Shown: positions 1 through 8,038, counted from the first letter of the stretch. The stretch is DNA of 64,000 nucleotides from Sphingomonas echinoides ATCC 14820 (GCF_000241465.1 NZ_JH584235.1:1692280-1756279); one strand, 5' to 3'. The notes: generated by a model not told the origin, from the letters alone. Translations and numbers: made by a program.

Positions 1-1
1 T

Positions 2-958
2 TTCCCCGATCGCATCGCGCGCCGTCGCGACGGCTCGGGCGAGACCTGGGCCTCGGTCGGCGGGCGCGGCTTCAAGCTCGATCCGACCAGCGCGCTCGCC
101 CGCGAGGAATGGCTGGCGGTGGCCGAAACGCAAGGCATGGCCTCGGGCGCGCGCATCCTCTCCGCCGCCGCGATCGACCTGGCCACGATCGAGGCGCTGT
201 TCGGCGAGTCGATCGCGACGCACCGCACCGTCACCTTCGATCCCGCGACGGGTGGCGTGCAAACCACACGCGACCGCCGCCTCGGCGCGCTGCGGCTCTC
301 GAGCGGCCCCGATGCGCAAGCCGATCCCGAGGCGATCGCCGCCGCCTTGCTGGCGGGCGTTCACGCCCACGGCCTCGCGCAATTGCCGTGGAGCGACGCG
401 GCGCGCGCGCTGCGCCACCGCGCCGCCTTCGCGCAGGACCATGGCGGCGCCGAACTGGCGCTCGATGACGCCGCCCTGCTTGCCCGCGCCGACGAATGGC
501 TCGCCCCCTTGCTCGTCGGCAAACGGCGGCTTGATGCGATCGACTCGGGCGCGCTGACCGATGCACTCCGCACGCTGATCGGTTGGGACGCGCTCAAGAC
601 GATCGACCGCCTTGCCCCCACCCATTTCACCAGCCCTGCGGGCAGCAGCCATCCGATCGATTATAACGCCGAGGGCGGCCCGCGCGTCGACTTGCGCCCG
701 CAGGCGCTGTTCGGGCTCGCCACGCACCCGATGATCGCGGGCGGGCGGGTGCCGCTGGTGCTCAGCCTGACCTCCCCCGCCGGTCGCCCGATCCAGACGA
801 CGCGCGATTTGCCGGGCTTCTGGGCCGGGAGTTGGGCCGCCATCGCCAAGGAAATGCGCGGGCGCTATCCTCGCCATCCCTGGCCCGACGACCCCGCATC
901 GGCCAATGCGACGCTGCGCACGAAAAACGCAGATGCGCGCGCGAAAGAAGCACGGTAA
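2..958 (+). CDS. hrpB: ATP-dependent helicase HrpB, C-terminal part (5' end outside window)
   Basis: The frame is open from the first bases of the window, so this is the last 318 codons of a longer gene. The visible part lacks the DEAH helicase motifs and matches the HrpB-specific C-terminal region: it opens with FPDRIARRR and contains a SSHPIDYNAEGGPRVDLRPQ stretch and a DLPGFWAGSW stretch close to the end, both characteristic of HrpB. HrpB proteins are DEAH-box RNA helicases of about 820 residues with a poorly defined role. An internal GTG at 119 is not the true start because homologous sequence continues upstream of it. The stop is 9 bases before the next gene. Confidence 0.88.
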   Translation, partial: FPDRIARRRDGSGETWASVGGRGFKLDPTSALAREEWLAVAETQGMASGARILSAAAIDLATIEALFGESIATHRTVTFDPATGGVQTTRDRRLGALRLSSGPDAQADPEAIAAALLAGVHAHGLAQLPWSDAARALRHRAAFAQDHGGAELALDDAALLARADEWLAPLLVGKRRLDAIDSGALTDALRTLIGWDALKTIDRLAPTHFTSPAGSSHPIDYNAEGGPRVDLRPQALFGLATHPMIAGGRVPLVLSLTSPAGRPIQTTRDLPGFWAGSWAAIAKEMRGRYPRHPWPDDPASANATLRTKNADARAKEAR

Positions 959-967
959 GGAGGCGCC

Positions 968-1249
968 ATGTCGATCGCCCGAATCTATCAGCGCCCGAAG
1001 AATTCCATGTCCTCGGGCCGCGCACGCACCAGCATTTGGATGCTGGACTTCGCCCCCGCCGAGGCCAAGCAGCCCGATCCGCTCACCGGCTGGGCCGGCT
1101 CGGGCGACACGCGCGACCAGCTCCGCCTGACCTTCCCGACGCAGGAAGCTGCGATCGCTTATGCCGAGCGCGAAGGGCTGGCCTTCACCGTGCTTCCCGC
1201 ACCGGAACGCACGCTGAAGCTGCAAAGCTACGCCGACAACTTCCGTTAA
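968..1249 (+). CDS. NADH-ubiquinone oxidoreductase accessory subunit, NDUFS4-like (ETC complex I conserved region)
   Basis: A 93-residue soluble protein beginning MSIARIYQRPKNSMSSGRA, with a central LTGWAGSGDTRDQLRLTFPT segment cut by family-conserved positions (W, GSGDT, L-F) and a terminal SYADNF. This is the ETC complex I conserved-region family, the bacterial counterpart of the 18-kDa mitochondrial NDUFS4 subunit, found in alphaproteobacteria. It is expected to sit on the peripheral arm of complex I at the cytoplasmic face of the inner membrane. A strong AAGGAGG lies 5 bases before the ATG. It is encoded away from a nuo operon, directly behind hrpB and probably co-transcribed with it. Confidence 0.85.
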   Translation: MSIARIYQRPKNSMSSGRARTSIWMLDFAPAEAKQPDPLTGWAGSGDTRDQLRLTFPTQEAAIAYAEREGLAFTVLPAPERTLKLQSYADNFR

Positions 1250-1278
1250 GCGCTGCGGGGCGGGGCGGGGCGCGGCGG

Positions 1279-1791
1279 TTATCCCGCCAGCATCCCCGCG
1301 CCCAGCAGCAGCAACATCTTCACGTCGATTGCCACGCCCTCGGCGCGCTTGGCGGCGACCACGTTTGCAATCTCCGCGACCGGCACGCGCACCACGGTGA
1401 TGTTCTCGCCCTCGACCCCGCCGCCATCGGTAAAACGCTCCAGCCCGGTCGCGCGCACCAGCATGAATCCCTCGGAGACCATGCCGGGCGAGGAATGGAA
1501 AAAGCCCAGCGGCTCGATTCTAGCGGGGCGATACCCGGTCTCTTCCTCCAGTTCGCGCGCCGCGGAGGCTTCGACGCTCTCGCCTGCCTCCTCGTCACCG
1601 ACCAGCCCGGCCGGTAATTCCAGGCAGCGCCGCCCAAGCGGCACGCGATATTGCTCGACCAACAGGACATGCCCGTCCTCGACCGCCAGGATCACCGCCG
1701 CCTGAATGCCGCGCGCGCGCGACACATATTCCCAGGTGCCGTCCTTCACCGCCTTGATGTATTTGCCTTCCCAAACGACCTCAGCACTCAT
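1279..1791 (-). CDS. Nudix hydrolase, ADP-ribose pyrophosphatase-like
   Basis: 170 residues. The full Nudix box GX5EX7REUXEEXGU is present: G-DEEAG-E-SVEASAA-RELEEETGY around residues 70-95. The start region SAEVVWEGKYIKAVKDGTWEYVSR and the middle ILAVEDGHVLLVEQYRVPLG match the ADP-ribose pyrophosphatase branch (NudF-like), which cleaves ADP-ribose and related nucleotide sugars to AMP and a sugar phosphate using Mg2+. The ATG overlaps the TGA of the upstream TPM-domain gene (ATGA), so it is the last gene of the lemA-TPM-TPM operon and probably translationally coupled. Substrate is inferred from the family. Confidence 0.85.
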   Translation of the reverse strand: MSAEVVWEGKYIKAVKDGTWEYVSRARGIQAAVILAVEDGHVLLVEQYRVPLGRRCLELPAGLVGDEEAGESVEASAARELEEETGYRPARIEPLGFFHSSPGMVSEGFMLVRATGLERFTDGGGVEGENITVVRVPVAEIANVVAAKRAEGVAIDVKMLLLLGAGMLAG

Positions 1792-2471
1792 AATTCGATC
1801 AGCCTGTCCGGAAGTTCGTTGCGGTCGCCCGCCGTTTTGGGGAAGGTTTCCGAGAGAATCGCGCCGATCCGCTCGACCGCCGCCGCCATGCCCGCGCCCG
1901 GCTTGCCCGAGCGCGTTTCGGCGACCAACGCCGCCATCGCATCGCCCCAGCGCTCGGCCGGGACGGCGCGGTGGATCGCTTCGTCGGCGACGATCTCGGC
2001 CATGCGTTCATCGCGCGACAGATAGAGCAGGATGCCGACGCGCGCCGTGGTGCGGCGTTCGGCACCGACCTTGAAATATTGGATCGCGCGCCGCCGCACC
2101 CGCCGCGCGCGCGTCGCTTTGGGCACCAGCGCCATTCGCAGCGGCATATAGGCCAGCGCAAAGCGCACGATCAGGAAGACCAACGCCTGCGCCGCAAGGA
2201 TCACCCCCAACAGCAAGCGCGGATCGGGCGCATCGTCCCACCCGGCGGTGAAGCCGCTCAACCAAGTCTCGATCGCGAGCGGGTTGATCGCCGCCAGCGC
2301 GAGCACGATCAGCATCGCGGCAATCGCATAGTGCAATGCCGCATCGTGGTAACTGTCCGAACGCTCGGTCACGATCGTGACGATTTCGCCATCGGTGTCC
2401 GTCTCGGCGCGCGCCACGGCGGCCAACACCTGCGCATGGTCGTCGCGCGTCAGCCGTGCCGTTCCCGCCAT
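1788..2471 (-). CDS. TPM domain-containing membrane protein (second TPM gene)
   Basis: 227 residues. The N-terminal part (HAQVLAAVARAETDTDGEIVTIVTERSDSY) reads as a TPM fold start. Two hydrophobic segments follow (about residues 55-75 and 95-115), and a second conserved portion, RTTARVGILLYLSRDERMAEIVADEAIH, lies in the C-terminal half. This resembles the small TPM proteins found downstream of LemA/YgcG-type genes; function is unknown. I chose the ATG at 2471 because it overlaps the TGA of the preceding gene by one base and gives a normal N-terminus. An in-frame extension to 2675 would be an Arg/Trp-rich artefact read out of the neighbour's glycine-rich tail. Confidence 0.75.
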   Translation of the reverse strand: MAGTARLTRDDHAQVLAAVARAETDTDGEIVTIVTERSDSYHDAALHYAIAAMLIVLALAAINPLAIETWLSGFTAGWDDAPDPRLLLGVILAAQALVFLIVRFALAYMPLRMALVPKATRARRVRRRAIQYFKVGAERRTTARVGILLYLSRDERMAEIVADEAIHRAVPAERWGDAMAALVAETRSGKPGAGMAAAVERIGAILSETFPKTAGDRNELPDRLIEL

Positions 2472-3379
2472 CACCAATCCCCCGAAGCGCCACCGCCGCC
2501 GAAATCGCCGCCGCCGCCCCCGGTAAAGCCACCGCCGCCCCAGCTTCCGTCCGAGCCGCCACCGCCACTCGATCCACCGCCGCCGCCAAAGCCGCCGCCG
2601 GAGCCACCACCCCAGCCGCTGCCCCAGCCGCTGCCCCAGCCGCCGCCCCAACCGCTTCCAAGCCCCGAGCCCCACAGCACCGCCGGAGCCACGCCGCTAC
2701 GATAGTCCTGGCCGCGCCGACCGCGCCGCAAACTCGACAGCACGATGAAACCGATCACGAACAGGATCATGATCACCCCAAACGGAATCCCGCCGCCACT
2801 GCCTGCACGGCTGCGCTGATGCACCTTGTCGAACTTCGCCGCCGCCGCATCGACATTGGCCTTGGCCTCTTCGGGCGAGGCGCGCAGTTGCGCGATCACC
2901 GCATCGGTACCCGCTTCCATCGCCCCGGCAATGTCGCCGGATTGCGTCAGCTTTGGCATCATCTTCTCGCGGATCATCGTGCCCGCGAACGCATCCGTCA
3001 GGATCGGCTCTAGGCTGTATCCCACTACCAGCCGTGGCCCACGGTGCCCCTTCGGCGCATTGGGCGCGATGAACAGGATCGCGCCGTTATTGGCACCCTT
3101 TAGGCCAACGCCCCACGCCCGCCCAAGCCCGACGCCATATTCTACGATCTCCTGCCCCTGCAGGTCCGGGATCGTCGCGACCACCAATTGCCGCTTGGTG
3201 TCCTTCTGCAGCGCTTCCAATTTGGCCGTCAGATCGGCCTTGGTCGCGGGTGGCAGAACGTTGGCGGCATCCACCACCAGACCGGTGAATTTGGGATAGG
3301 TCTGCGCTGCCACCGGGGTCACCCCCAGCAGCAGCGCAACCAGCATCGCGAGCAGTGCCTGAATCAGGCGCATCGGCAT
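2471..3379 (-). CDS. TPM domain protein with signal peptide and glycine-rich C-terminus (YgcG-like)
   Basis: 302 residues. A clear signal peptide (MRLIQALLAMLVALLLGVTPVAAQ) precedes a TPM domain starting YPKFTGLVVDAANVLPP and including NNGAILFIAPNAPKGHRGPRL and VGYSLEPILTD. One transmembrane helix follows (GVIMILFVIGFIVL), then a tail of about 70 residues almost entirely Gly, Ser and Trp. This is the classic YgcG/TPM architecture, normally paired with LemA as here. The TPM domain is thought to be exposed in the periplasm. Two start codons are possible: 3379 (MPMRL) with GGAGG four bases upstream, or 3373. The tail is low complexity at the DNA level (repeated GGTGGCGG-like units). Confidence 0.82.
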   Translation of the reverse strand: MPMRLIQALLAMLVALLLGVTPVAAQTYPKFTGLVVDAANVLPPATKADLTAKLEALQKDTKRQLVVATIPDLQGQEIVEYGVGLGRAWGVGLKGANNGAILFIAPNAPKGHRGPRLVVGYSLEPILTDAFAGTMIREKMMPKLTQSGDIAGAMEAGTDAVIAQLRASPEEAKANVDAAAAKFDKVHQRSRAGSGGGIPFGVIMILFVIGFIVLSSLRRGRRGQDYRSGVAPAVLWGSGLGSGWGGGWGSGWGSGWGGGSGGGFGGGGGSSGGGGSDGSWGGGGFTGGGGGDFGGGGASGDW

Positions 3380-3398
3380 GGGGCCTCCGGCCCGGTAG

Positions 3399-3983
3399 TT
3401 AGTTCGAATTGCCGAAATTGACCGTCGGCGCCACGTCCGCTCCCGGCGTCGTCGCCTTGAACGGCACCAGCGGCTTGGCCCCGTAAAACACCTTCGCGCC
3501 AATCGCGTCGGGGAAGGTGCGGATCGTCGTGTTATAGGCCTGCACCGCGCTGTTATAATCATGCCGCGCGGTCGAGATGCGGTTTTCGGTGCCCTCGAGC
3601 TGGTCCATCAGCGTCTTGTAATTGTCCTGGCTCTTCAGCTCGGGATAGGCTTCCTGCAAGCGCTGCAGCGACATGGTAACGCCTGCCTGCGCCTTTTCAT
3701 AAGCGGCAACCTTGGACGGATCGTTCAAATCCGCGCTGGAAACCTTGACCTGCGATGCCGAGGCGCGCGCCTGCGTCACTTCAACCAGAATCGCTTTTTC
3801 CTGCGCGCCCGCCGCCTTCACCGTCGCCACCAAATTGGGGATCAGATCGGCGCGGCGCTGATAGTAATTTTCGACATCGGCCCATTTCGCCTTGGCGTTC
3901 TCGTCCGCCGTCGGCACGCTGTTCAGCCCGCAACCGGCCAGCGCGAACGCGCCAACGAATGCGATCAGAGTGCGATACTTCAT
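3399..3983 (-). CDS. lemA: LemA family lipoprotein
   Basis: 194 residues. The N-terminus MKYRTLIAFVGAFALAGCG ends in a lipobox (LAGC), predicting a lipid-anchored periplasmic protein. The LemA signature follows: NENAKAKW-type WADVENYYQRRADLIPNLV, then VTQARASA, YPELKSQDNY, LEGTENRISTARHDYN and a C-terminal NTTIRTFPDAIGAKVFYG. LemA proteins are helical and of uncertain role; their genes commonly precede TPM/YgcG genes, as here with a 19-base gap. I prefer the ATG at 3983 over one at 3992, because GGAGGG sits at a normal distance from the former but abuts the latter. Confidence 0.9.
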   Translation of the reverse strand: MKYRTLIAFVGAFALAGCGLNSVPTADENAKAKWADVENYYQRRADLIPNLVATVKAAGAQEKAILVEVTQARASASQVKVSSADLNDPSKVAAYEKAQAGVTMSLQRLQEAYPELKSQDNYKTLMDQLEGTENRISTARHDYNSAVQAYNTTIRTFPDAIGAKVFYGAKPLVPFKATTPGADVAPTVNFGNSN

Positions 3984-4065
3984 GGTGTTCATCCCTCCAG
4001 GCCTTGCGCCGCCATGATAGCCGGGTAGCATGGCCGCGAGAAACGAAATCGGATTGGGAGGCTCC

Positions 4066-4494
4066 ATGTTCAAGGAGTTCAAGGCATTCATCGCGCGCGG
4101 CAACGTGCTGGATTTGGCAATTGCGGTCATCATCGGTGGGGCGTTCGGCAAGATCGTGACGTCGCTGACCGACGACGTGATCATGCCGGTGATCGGTAAA
4201 ATTTTCGGCGGGCTCGATTTTTCGAGCTATTTCGTGGTGCTGGGCAAGGTGCCGCCCGCGCTCGCTGGTTCGTCGGACTATGCCGCGCTGAAAAAGGCCG
4301 GGGTACCGCTGCTCGGCTATGGCGCGTTCGTCACGGCGGCGGTCAATTTCCTGATCGTCGCCTTCATCATCTTCCTGCTGGTGCGCGCGGTGAACCGGCT
4401 GATGCCCAAGGCACCGGAAACGCCCGCCGAGCCGGTCGAACCCGCCGACGTGACGCTGCTGCGCGAAATTCGCGACGAGCTGAAACGGCGGTAA
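4066..4494 (+). CDS. mscL: Large-conductance mechanosensitive channel MscL
   Basis: 142 residues. The start MFKEFKAFIARGNVLDLAIAVIIGGAFGKIV is the highly conserved N-terminal amphipathic helix and first transmembrane segment of MscL; a periplasmic loop, a second membrane helix (FLIVAFIIFLLVRAVNRL) and a cytoplasmic helical tail (LLREIRDELKRR) complete the family pattern. It opens as an emergency valve when membrane tension rises during hypo-osmotic shock. The ATG at 4066 has GGGAGG four bases upstream; an in-frame start at 4030 would add 12 residues unlike any MscL. It stands alone, divergent from lemA. Confidence 0.95.
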   Translation: MFKEFKAFIARGNVLDLAIAVIIGGAFGKIVTSLTDDVIMPVIGKIFGGLDFSSYFVVLGKVPPALAGSSDYAALKKAGVPLLGYGAFVTAAVNFLIVAFIIFLLVRAVNRLMPKAPETPAEPVEPADVTLLREIRDELKRR

Positions 4495-4519
4495 GGGGAG
4501 CTCGCGCTTACCCTAAATT

Positions 4520-4601
4520 CCGTTCGGGCTGAGCCTGTCGAAGCCCCCTTGCCCGCGAGCCGCTCGCGGGGAAAGCCCTTCGGCAGGCTCAGGGCGAACG
4601 C
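4520..4601. repeat. Dispersed inverted repeat (TTCGGGCTGAGCCTGTCGAAG type)
   Basis: Two imperfect inverted arms of about 24 bases at 4520-4545 and 4577-4601 flank about 30 bases. Reading inward, one arm contains CGTTCGGGCTGAGCCTGTCG and the reverse complement of the other contains CGTTCGCCCTGAGCCTGCCG. This palindrome class is abundant in intergenic regions of sphingomonads (known from the group; not verified here). It lies between the convergent ends of mscL and the Rrf2 gene and could act as a bidirectional terminator. Confidence 0.7.
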
Positions 4602-4648
4602 GTTTGGGGATCGGTTGAAGCCCCAAGGCGTCATTCGCGTAAGCGCGG

Positions 4649-5080
4649 TCAGGCCGCGACCAGCTGCTCGGCGACCGAATCCGCGAGGCTCGTGCCATCG
4701 AGGATCCGCGCGGTCTCGTCGCGCACGCGCATCATCGCGTGGCGGATCGCGCAGCTCGCTTCGTCCTTGCAATCCTTGCAACTGCGATAGGCGGTGCGGC
4801 TGACGCACGGCACGAGCGCCAGCGGCCCCTCGATCACGCGGATGATCTCGCCCAGCGAAATCAGATGCGTCGGGCGCGACAGGCAATAGCCGCCCATCTT
4901 GCCACGGTGGCTGTGCAGGAAACCCGCCTCGCGCAAATCGGCGAGAATCAGTTCCAGGAACTTACGCGGGACGTTCGCCTCGGCGGCAATCCGGTTCATC
5001 GGGATCGGCGGGCCCCCGGGGGGTGCTTCAGCCAGGAACATCATCGCGCGAAGCGCGTAGCGGGAACGTTGCGTCAACAT
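4649..5080 (-). CDS. Rrf2 family transcriptional regulator, probable iron-sulfur sensor
   Basis: 143 residues. MLTQRSRYALRAMMFLAE is the typical Rrf2 start, followed by a winged helix (IAAEANVPRKFLELILADLREAGFLHSHRGKMGGYCLSR region). Four cysteines cluster near residues 90-115 in the pattern C-x8-C-x2-C-x5-C followed by AIRH, as expected for an Rrf2 member binding an Fe-S cluster. Such regulators sense iron, redox or nitric oxide; the target cannot be told here because no isc/suf or nitrosative genes are adjacent. A TATAGT -10-like hexamer lies only 3 bases upstream of the ATG, so the transcript leader would be very short or absent. Confidence 0.85.
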   Translation of the reverse strand: MLTQRSRYALRAMMFLAEAPPGGPPIPMNRIAAEANVPRKFLELILADLREAGFLHSHRGKMGGYCLSRPTHLISLGEIIRVIEGPLALVPCVSRTAYRSCKDCKDEASCAIRHAMMRVRDETARILDGTSLADSVAEQLVAA

Positions 5081-5142
5081 GATACTATACCCCATGCACC
5101 CGATTTGTGGCGAGTGGAAGGCACAAGGTGTCAAACCGGGCC

Positions 5143-5171
5143 TTTTCATTGCGCCAGGCTCTGCCTATATC
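5143..5171 (+). promoter_or_regulatory. Predicted ssrA promoter
   Basis: TTTTCA (5143-5148) and TATATC (5166-5171) are separated by 17 bases, an acceptable sigma-70-type pair. The start expected 7 bases after the -10 element is 5178, exactly the first base of the hairpin that opens the tmRNA acceptor piece. The agreement between promoter geometry and RNA 5' end is the main support. Confidence 0.5.
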
Positions 5172-5177
5172 GCGGGT

Positions 5178-5520
5178 GCCGGGTTCGCCCGGCTATGGTG
5201 ATAAAGTGCAGCGTAGACTAGATGCAGCGGACCCGGGGGCAGTACCCGGCGACTCCACCAAAACCCCTCTTGCCGGAGGGGCTCTGACGGGGTCGAACCA
5301 GGATCGACGTGTGTTGAAAGGCGCTGTTTTTGCCCGGGCTGAGTAACCTGTAAAAGGCTCAAAACCACAAGTGCTAACGATAACGAAGCACTCGCGATTG
5401 CGGCGTAACTAAAGGCCTAACGGCCTAGGTTACCCCAAAAGAACGCGGTTCGGGCTGCACCGGGCAACAGAAGCAGACACCGGCGGTCCGGGGAGTACCG
5501 AGCAACAGAAACTCCCCACC
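5178..5520 (+). ncRNA. ssrA: Transfer-messenger RNA, circularly permuted two-piece form
   Basis: The tag reading frame at 5373-5408 reads ANDNEALAIAA then TAA, a typical alphaproteobacterial proteolysis tag. The gene is permuted. The acceptor piece comes first and ends in an encoded CCA at 5260 (GACTCCACCA), with a T-arm-like stem CCGGG/CCCGG just before. A spacer (5261-5288) with a CCCCTC/GGAGGGG hairpin is presumably removed. The coding piece begins GGGGTC at 5289 and pairs with GACTCC, leaving a G3-U pair, the alanine identity element. After the tag two stem-loops share a GCAACAGAA motif. The 5' end is set by the promoter and hairpin at 5178. The 3' end (about 5520, after ACTCCCC) is approximate. 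Confidence 0.9.
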
Positions 5521-5549
5521 CTTTCCCGTCGCGGCTATCAGGGTGTTGC

Positions 5550-6635
5550 ATGGCCGATTCCGCCGACGCCCCGCCCCAGCGCAAGATCATCCATATCGAC
5601 ATGGATGCCTTTTTCGCGTCGGTCGAACAGCGCGATGACCCAACCTTACGTGGGCGACCCGTCGCGGTCGGCGGATCGCGCGCGCGCGGCGTGGTCGCCG
5701 CCGCCAGTTATGAAGCGCGCGCCTTCGGAGTGCGCTCGGCCATGCCCTCGGTCACAGCCCTTCGCCGTTGCCCCGACCTGGTGTTCGTGCCGCCCCGCTT
5801 CGAGGCCTATCGCGCGGTCTCGGCGCAGATCCGCGCGATTTTCGACGATTATACCGATCTGGTCGAACCTCTCTCGCTCGACGAAGCCTATCTCGACGTG
5901 ACCGAGGACCGCCACGGCCTTGGCTCCGCCCGCGCCATCGCCGAGCAGATCCGCGCCCGCATCAAGGCCGAAACCGCCCTCACCGCCTCGGCCGGGGTCA
6001 GCTACAACAAGTTCATCGCCAAGCTCGCCTCGGACCAGAACAAGCCCGACGGCCTGTGCGTCATTTCGCCCCGCCACGGCGCGGCATTCGTCGCCAGCTT
6101 GCCGGTCAAGCGCTTCCACGGCGTCGGCCCGGTCACCGCACGGCGCATGGCCGCGCTCGGCATCGAGACCGGCGCCGATCTGCGCGAGCGTCCGCTTGCC
6201 TTCCTCCACGCCCATTTCGGCAGCTATGGCGACTATCTTTATGGTGCCGCACGCGGGGTCGATCACCGCCCGGTGCGCAGCGAGCGACCGAGCAAATCGG
6301 TCGGGGCCGAACGCACCTTCGAAACCGACCTGTCCGCACCCGCCGATCTCCACGCAGCACTCGACCGCGTCGGCGAAGCCGCCTGGGTGCGGATCGACCG
6401 CCACAGCGCGCGCGGCCGCACCGTGACGCTGAAGCTACGCTTCTCCGATTTCCGCACGATCACCCGCGCGCGTTCGCTCAACAGCGTGGTCGACCGCGAC
6501 GCTTTCTTCGCGATCGGCCATGCCTTGCTCGATGCGCATCTGCCGCTGCCGCTCGGGGTGCGGCTGTTGGGGCTGACGCTGTCGGGCATGGTCGATGGAG
6601 AGCCCGAGGCGGTTCAGCCCACTTTGCCGCTATAG
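5550..6635 (+). CDS. dinB: DNA polymerase IV (Y-family translesion polymerase)
   Basis: 361 residues. The catalytic palm motifs are present: IIHIDMDAFFASVEQRDDP near residue 14 (metal-binding Asp and the DxD-like DMDAFF), and LSLDEAYLDVTED near residue 108 carrying the second acidic pair. A helix-hairpin-helix (KRFHGVGPVTARRMAALGI) and the little-finger domain follow, ending in a C-terminal QPTLPL that fits the beta-clamp binding motif QxxLxLF loosely. Pol IV bypasses minor-groove lesions during replication. It starts just downstream of ssrA. I looked for an SOS box upstream and did not find a GTTC-N7-GTTC direct repeat, so damage control is not supported from this sequence. Confidence 0.93.
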   Translation: MADSADAPPQRKIIHIDMDAFFASVEQRDDPTLRGRPVAVGGSRARGVVAAASYEARAFGVRSAMPSVTALRRCPDLVFVPPRFEAYRAVSAQIRAIFDDYTDLVEPLSLDEAYLDVTEDRHGLGSARAIAEQIRARIKAETALTASAGVSYNKFIAKLASDQNKPDGLCVISPRHGAAFVASLPVKRFHGVGPVTARRMAALGIETGADLRERPLAFLHAHFGSYGDYLYGAARGVDHRPVRSERPSKSVGAERTFETDLSAPADLHAALDRVGEAAWVRIDRHSARGRTVTLKLRFSDFRTITRARSLNSVVDRDAFFAIGHALLDAHLPLPLGVRLLGLTLSGMVDGEPEAVQPTLPL

Positions 6636-6641
6636 CCGCGC

Positions 6642-8027
6642 TCAGCCGACGCGCTCGCCCGCGCGGCGCAAATCCTCGACAAAGCGCCCATATTCCTGCT
6701 CGGCGGCCGCTCGATCGGGTAAGCGCAGCAAGTAACTTGGATGGACGGTGATCCACGCCTCCCCTCCCTCGGGCAGCGCCAGCGCACGCCCGCGCTCCTT
6801 GCCGATCGTCACCACCCGCCCGAGCAAGCTGCGCGCCGCGGTCGCCCCCAAGGCCACCGTCACCTTGGGCCGCACCAGCAAGCGCTCCTGCTCGATCCAC
6901 CAGCGGCACGCGCTGATCTCCCCCGCATCGGGTTTGTTATGGATGCGCCGCTTGCCGCGCTGCTCGAACTTGAAATGCTTGACCGCGTTGGTGACGTACA
7001 CCCCCGCCCGATCGATCCCCGCCTCGGCCAGCGCGCGGTCGAACATCTGCCCGGCCGGGCCGACAAAGGGCTGCCCCGCCAGATCCTCCTGATCGCCCGG
7101 TTGCTCGCCGACGAACATCAACGCGGCATCGACCGGCCCCTCGCCGAACACCGTCTGCGTCGCGGGCTGGTAGAGCGGGCAGCGCGTGCAGCCCGCCGCC
7201 TCCTCGCGCAACGCCGCCCATGCCGCCTGCGCATTGCCACCGACCGCGCTCTTCGCTTTGGCGATCATCCCGCTCTCCCGCGCCTGCGCGCTGGCAATCA
7301 ACCCCGGCACCAACGCCGTCTCGGGCATGTTCTTCCAATATTTGCGCGGCATTTCCTTCAACATCGCGCCGATCTTCACGCGCGCCGGGTTGAAGATCGA
7401 CGCGTAATAGGTCTTCCACACCTCCTCGATCGGGTCGCCCTCGGGCGCATCGCGCTTGGTCGCGCCCGGCCCCTCCGCCAGCGTCTCGCCGTCCCAATGC
7501 AACGAAAGCTCGGGCGTCAGGATCGACCAGCGCATGCTCGCGAAGCGATCGAGAAAGAAACCGGCATTGGCGCGCACGATATGATGCTCGGGCTCGAACC
7601 AAGCGACGAAGCGCGGGGCACCCTCCTCCTCGACTTCGCGGAAGCGCAGGAACGCGCGCATCTTGTGAATGTCCTTGCGCACTTCGCGCGCGAAACCCTC
7701 CAGCCGCCGCAGCAACGGATCGGCCCGATCCTCGATCGCCCCCGGCTGGCGGCGCAAGCGCAGCAGCAAGGTATAAAGCAAGGCAAAGCGTTCGGCGTCG
7801 CGGTGCAAAACGACGCTGCGCGCGAGCGCCATGAAGGCCGCGGGCACGGTGAAGGCCGGTTGCGTCGGCACCGGTGGCGGCGTGCCCGCCAGCGCGAACA
7901 GATCGTCCGCCGCCCCGCCGACTTGCCACACCACCTCCTCGGGCGGCACACCCGCCCCCGCCAGCGCGCGCGCGGCATCGCGCCAGCCATCCAGATCGTC
8001 GGGTTCGGCCAAAGTGACGACGTGCAT
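6642..8027 (-). CDS. DUF4130 - UdgX uracil-DNA glycosylase fusion protein
   Basis: 461 residues. Residues 1-250 match the DUF4130 family (TIGR03915), including FLRFREVEEEGAPRFVAWFEPEHHI and WKTYYASIFNPARVKIGAML. Residues about 265-461 form a family-4-like uracil-DNA glycosylase of the UdgX branch: GEQPGDQEDLAGQPFVGPAGQ, then KRRIH at 359-363, then HPSYLLR. In UdgX the His of KRRIH forms a covalent link to DNA at the uracil site. Cys280, Cys283 and Cys374 with His351 are candidates for cluster binding (inference). The gene follows the radical SAM gene by 11 bases with GGGGAG upstream of the ATG, so the two form an operon. The DUF4130 half has no established activity. Confidence 0.88.
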   Translation of the reverse strand: MHVVTLAEPDDLDGWRDAARALAGAGVPPEEVVWQVGGAADDLFALAGTPPPVPTQPAFTVPAAFMALARSVVLHRDAERFALLYTLLLRLRRQPGAIEDRADPLLRRLEGFAREVRKDIHKMRAFLRFREVEEEGAPRFVAWFEPEHHIVRANAGFFLDRFASMRWSILTPELSLHWDGETLAEGPGATKRDAPEGDPIEEVWKTYYASIFNPARVKIGAMLKEMPRKYWKNMPETALVPGLIASAQARESGMIAKAKSAVGGNAQAAWAALREEAAGCTRCPLYQPATQTVFGEGPVDAALMFVGEQPGDQEDLAGQPFVGPAGQMFDRALAEAGIDRAGVYVTNAVKHFKFEQRGKRRIHNKPDAGEISACRWWIEQERLLVRPKVTVALGATAARSLLGRVVTIGKERGRALALPEGGEAWITVHPSYLLRLPDRAAAEQEYGRFVEDLRRAGERVG

Positions 8028-8038
8028 CGTGTCTCCCC

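Noticed and set aside
1256..1275. Tandem GGGGC units after the complex I subunit gene
   Set aside because: Only three short copies; not a meaningful repeat array or G-quadruplex system on this evidence.
2472..2675. Upstream extension of the second TPM protein rich in Arg and Trp
   Set aside because: It reads the glycine-rich tail of the preceding gene in another frame; the ATG at 2471 is coupled to that gene's stop.
2480..2700. Regular short repeats resembling a tandem array or CRISPR
   Set aside because: They encode the Gly/Ser/Trp-rich tail of the TPM protein; there are no constant repeats with unique spacers.
5400..5550. Possible SOS box before dinB
   Set aside because: GAAC and GTTC tetramers occur (for example AGAACGCGGTTC) but not as direct repeats 11 bases apart, and they lie within the tmRNA gene.
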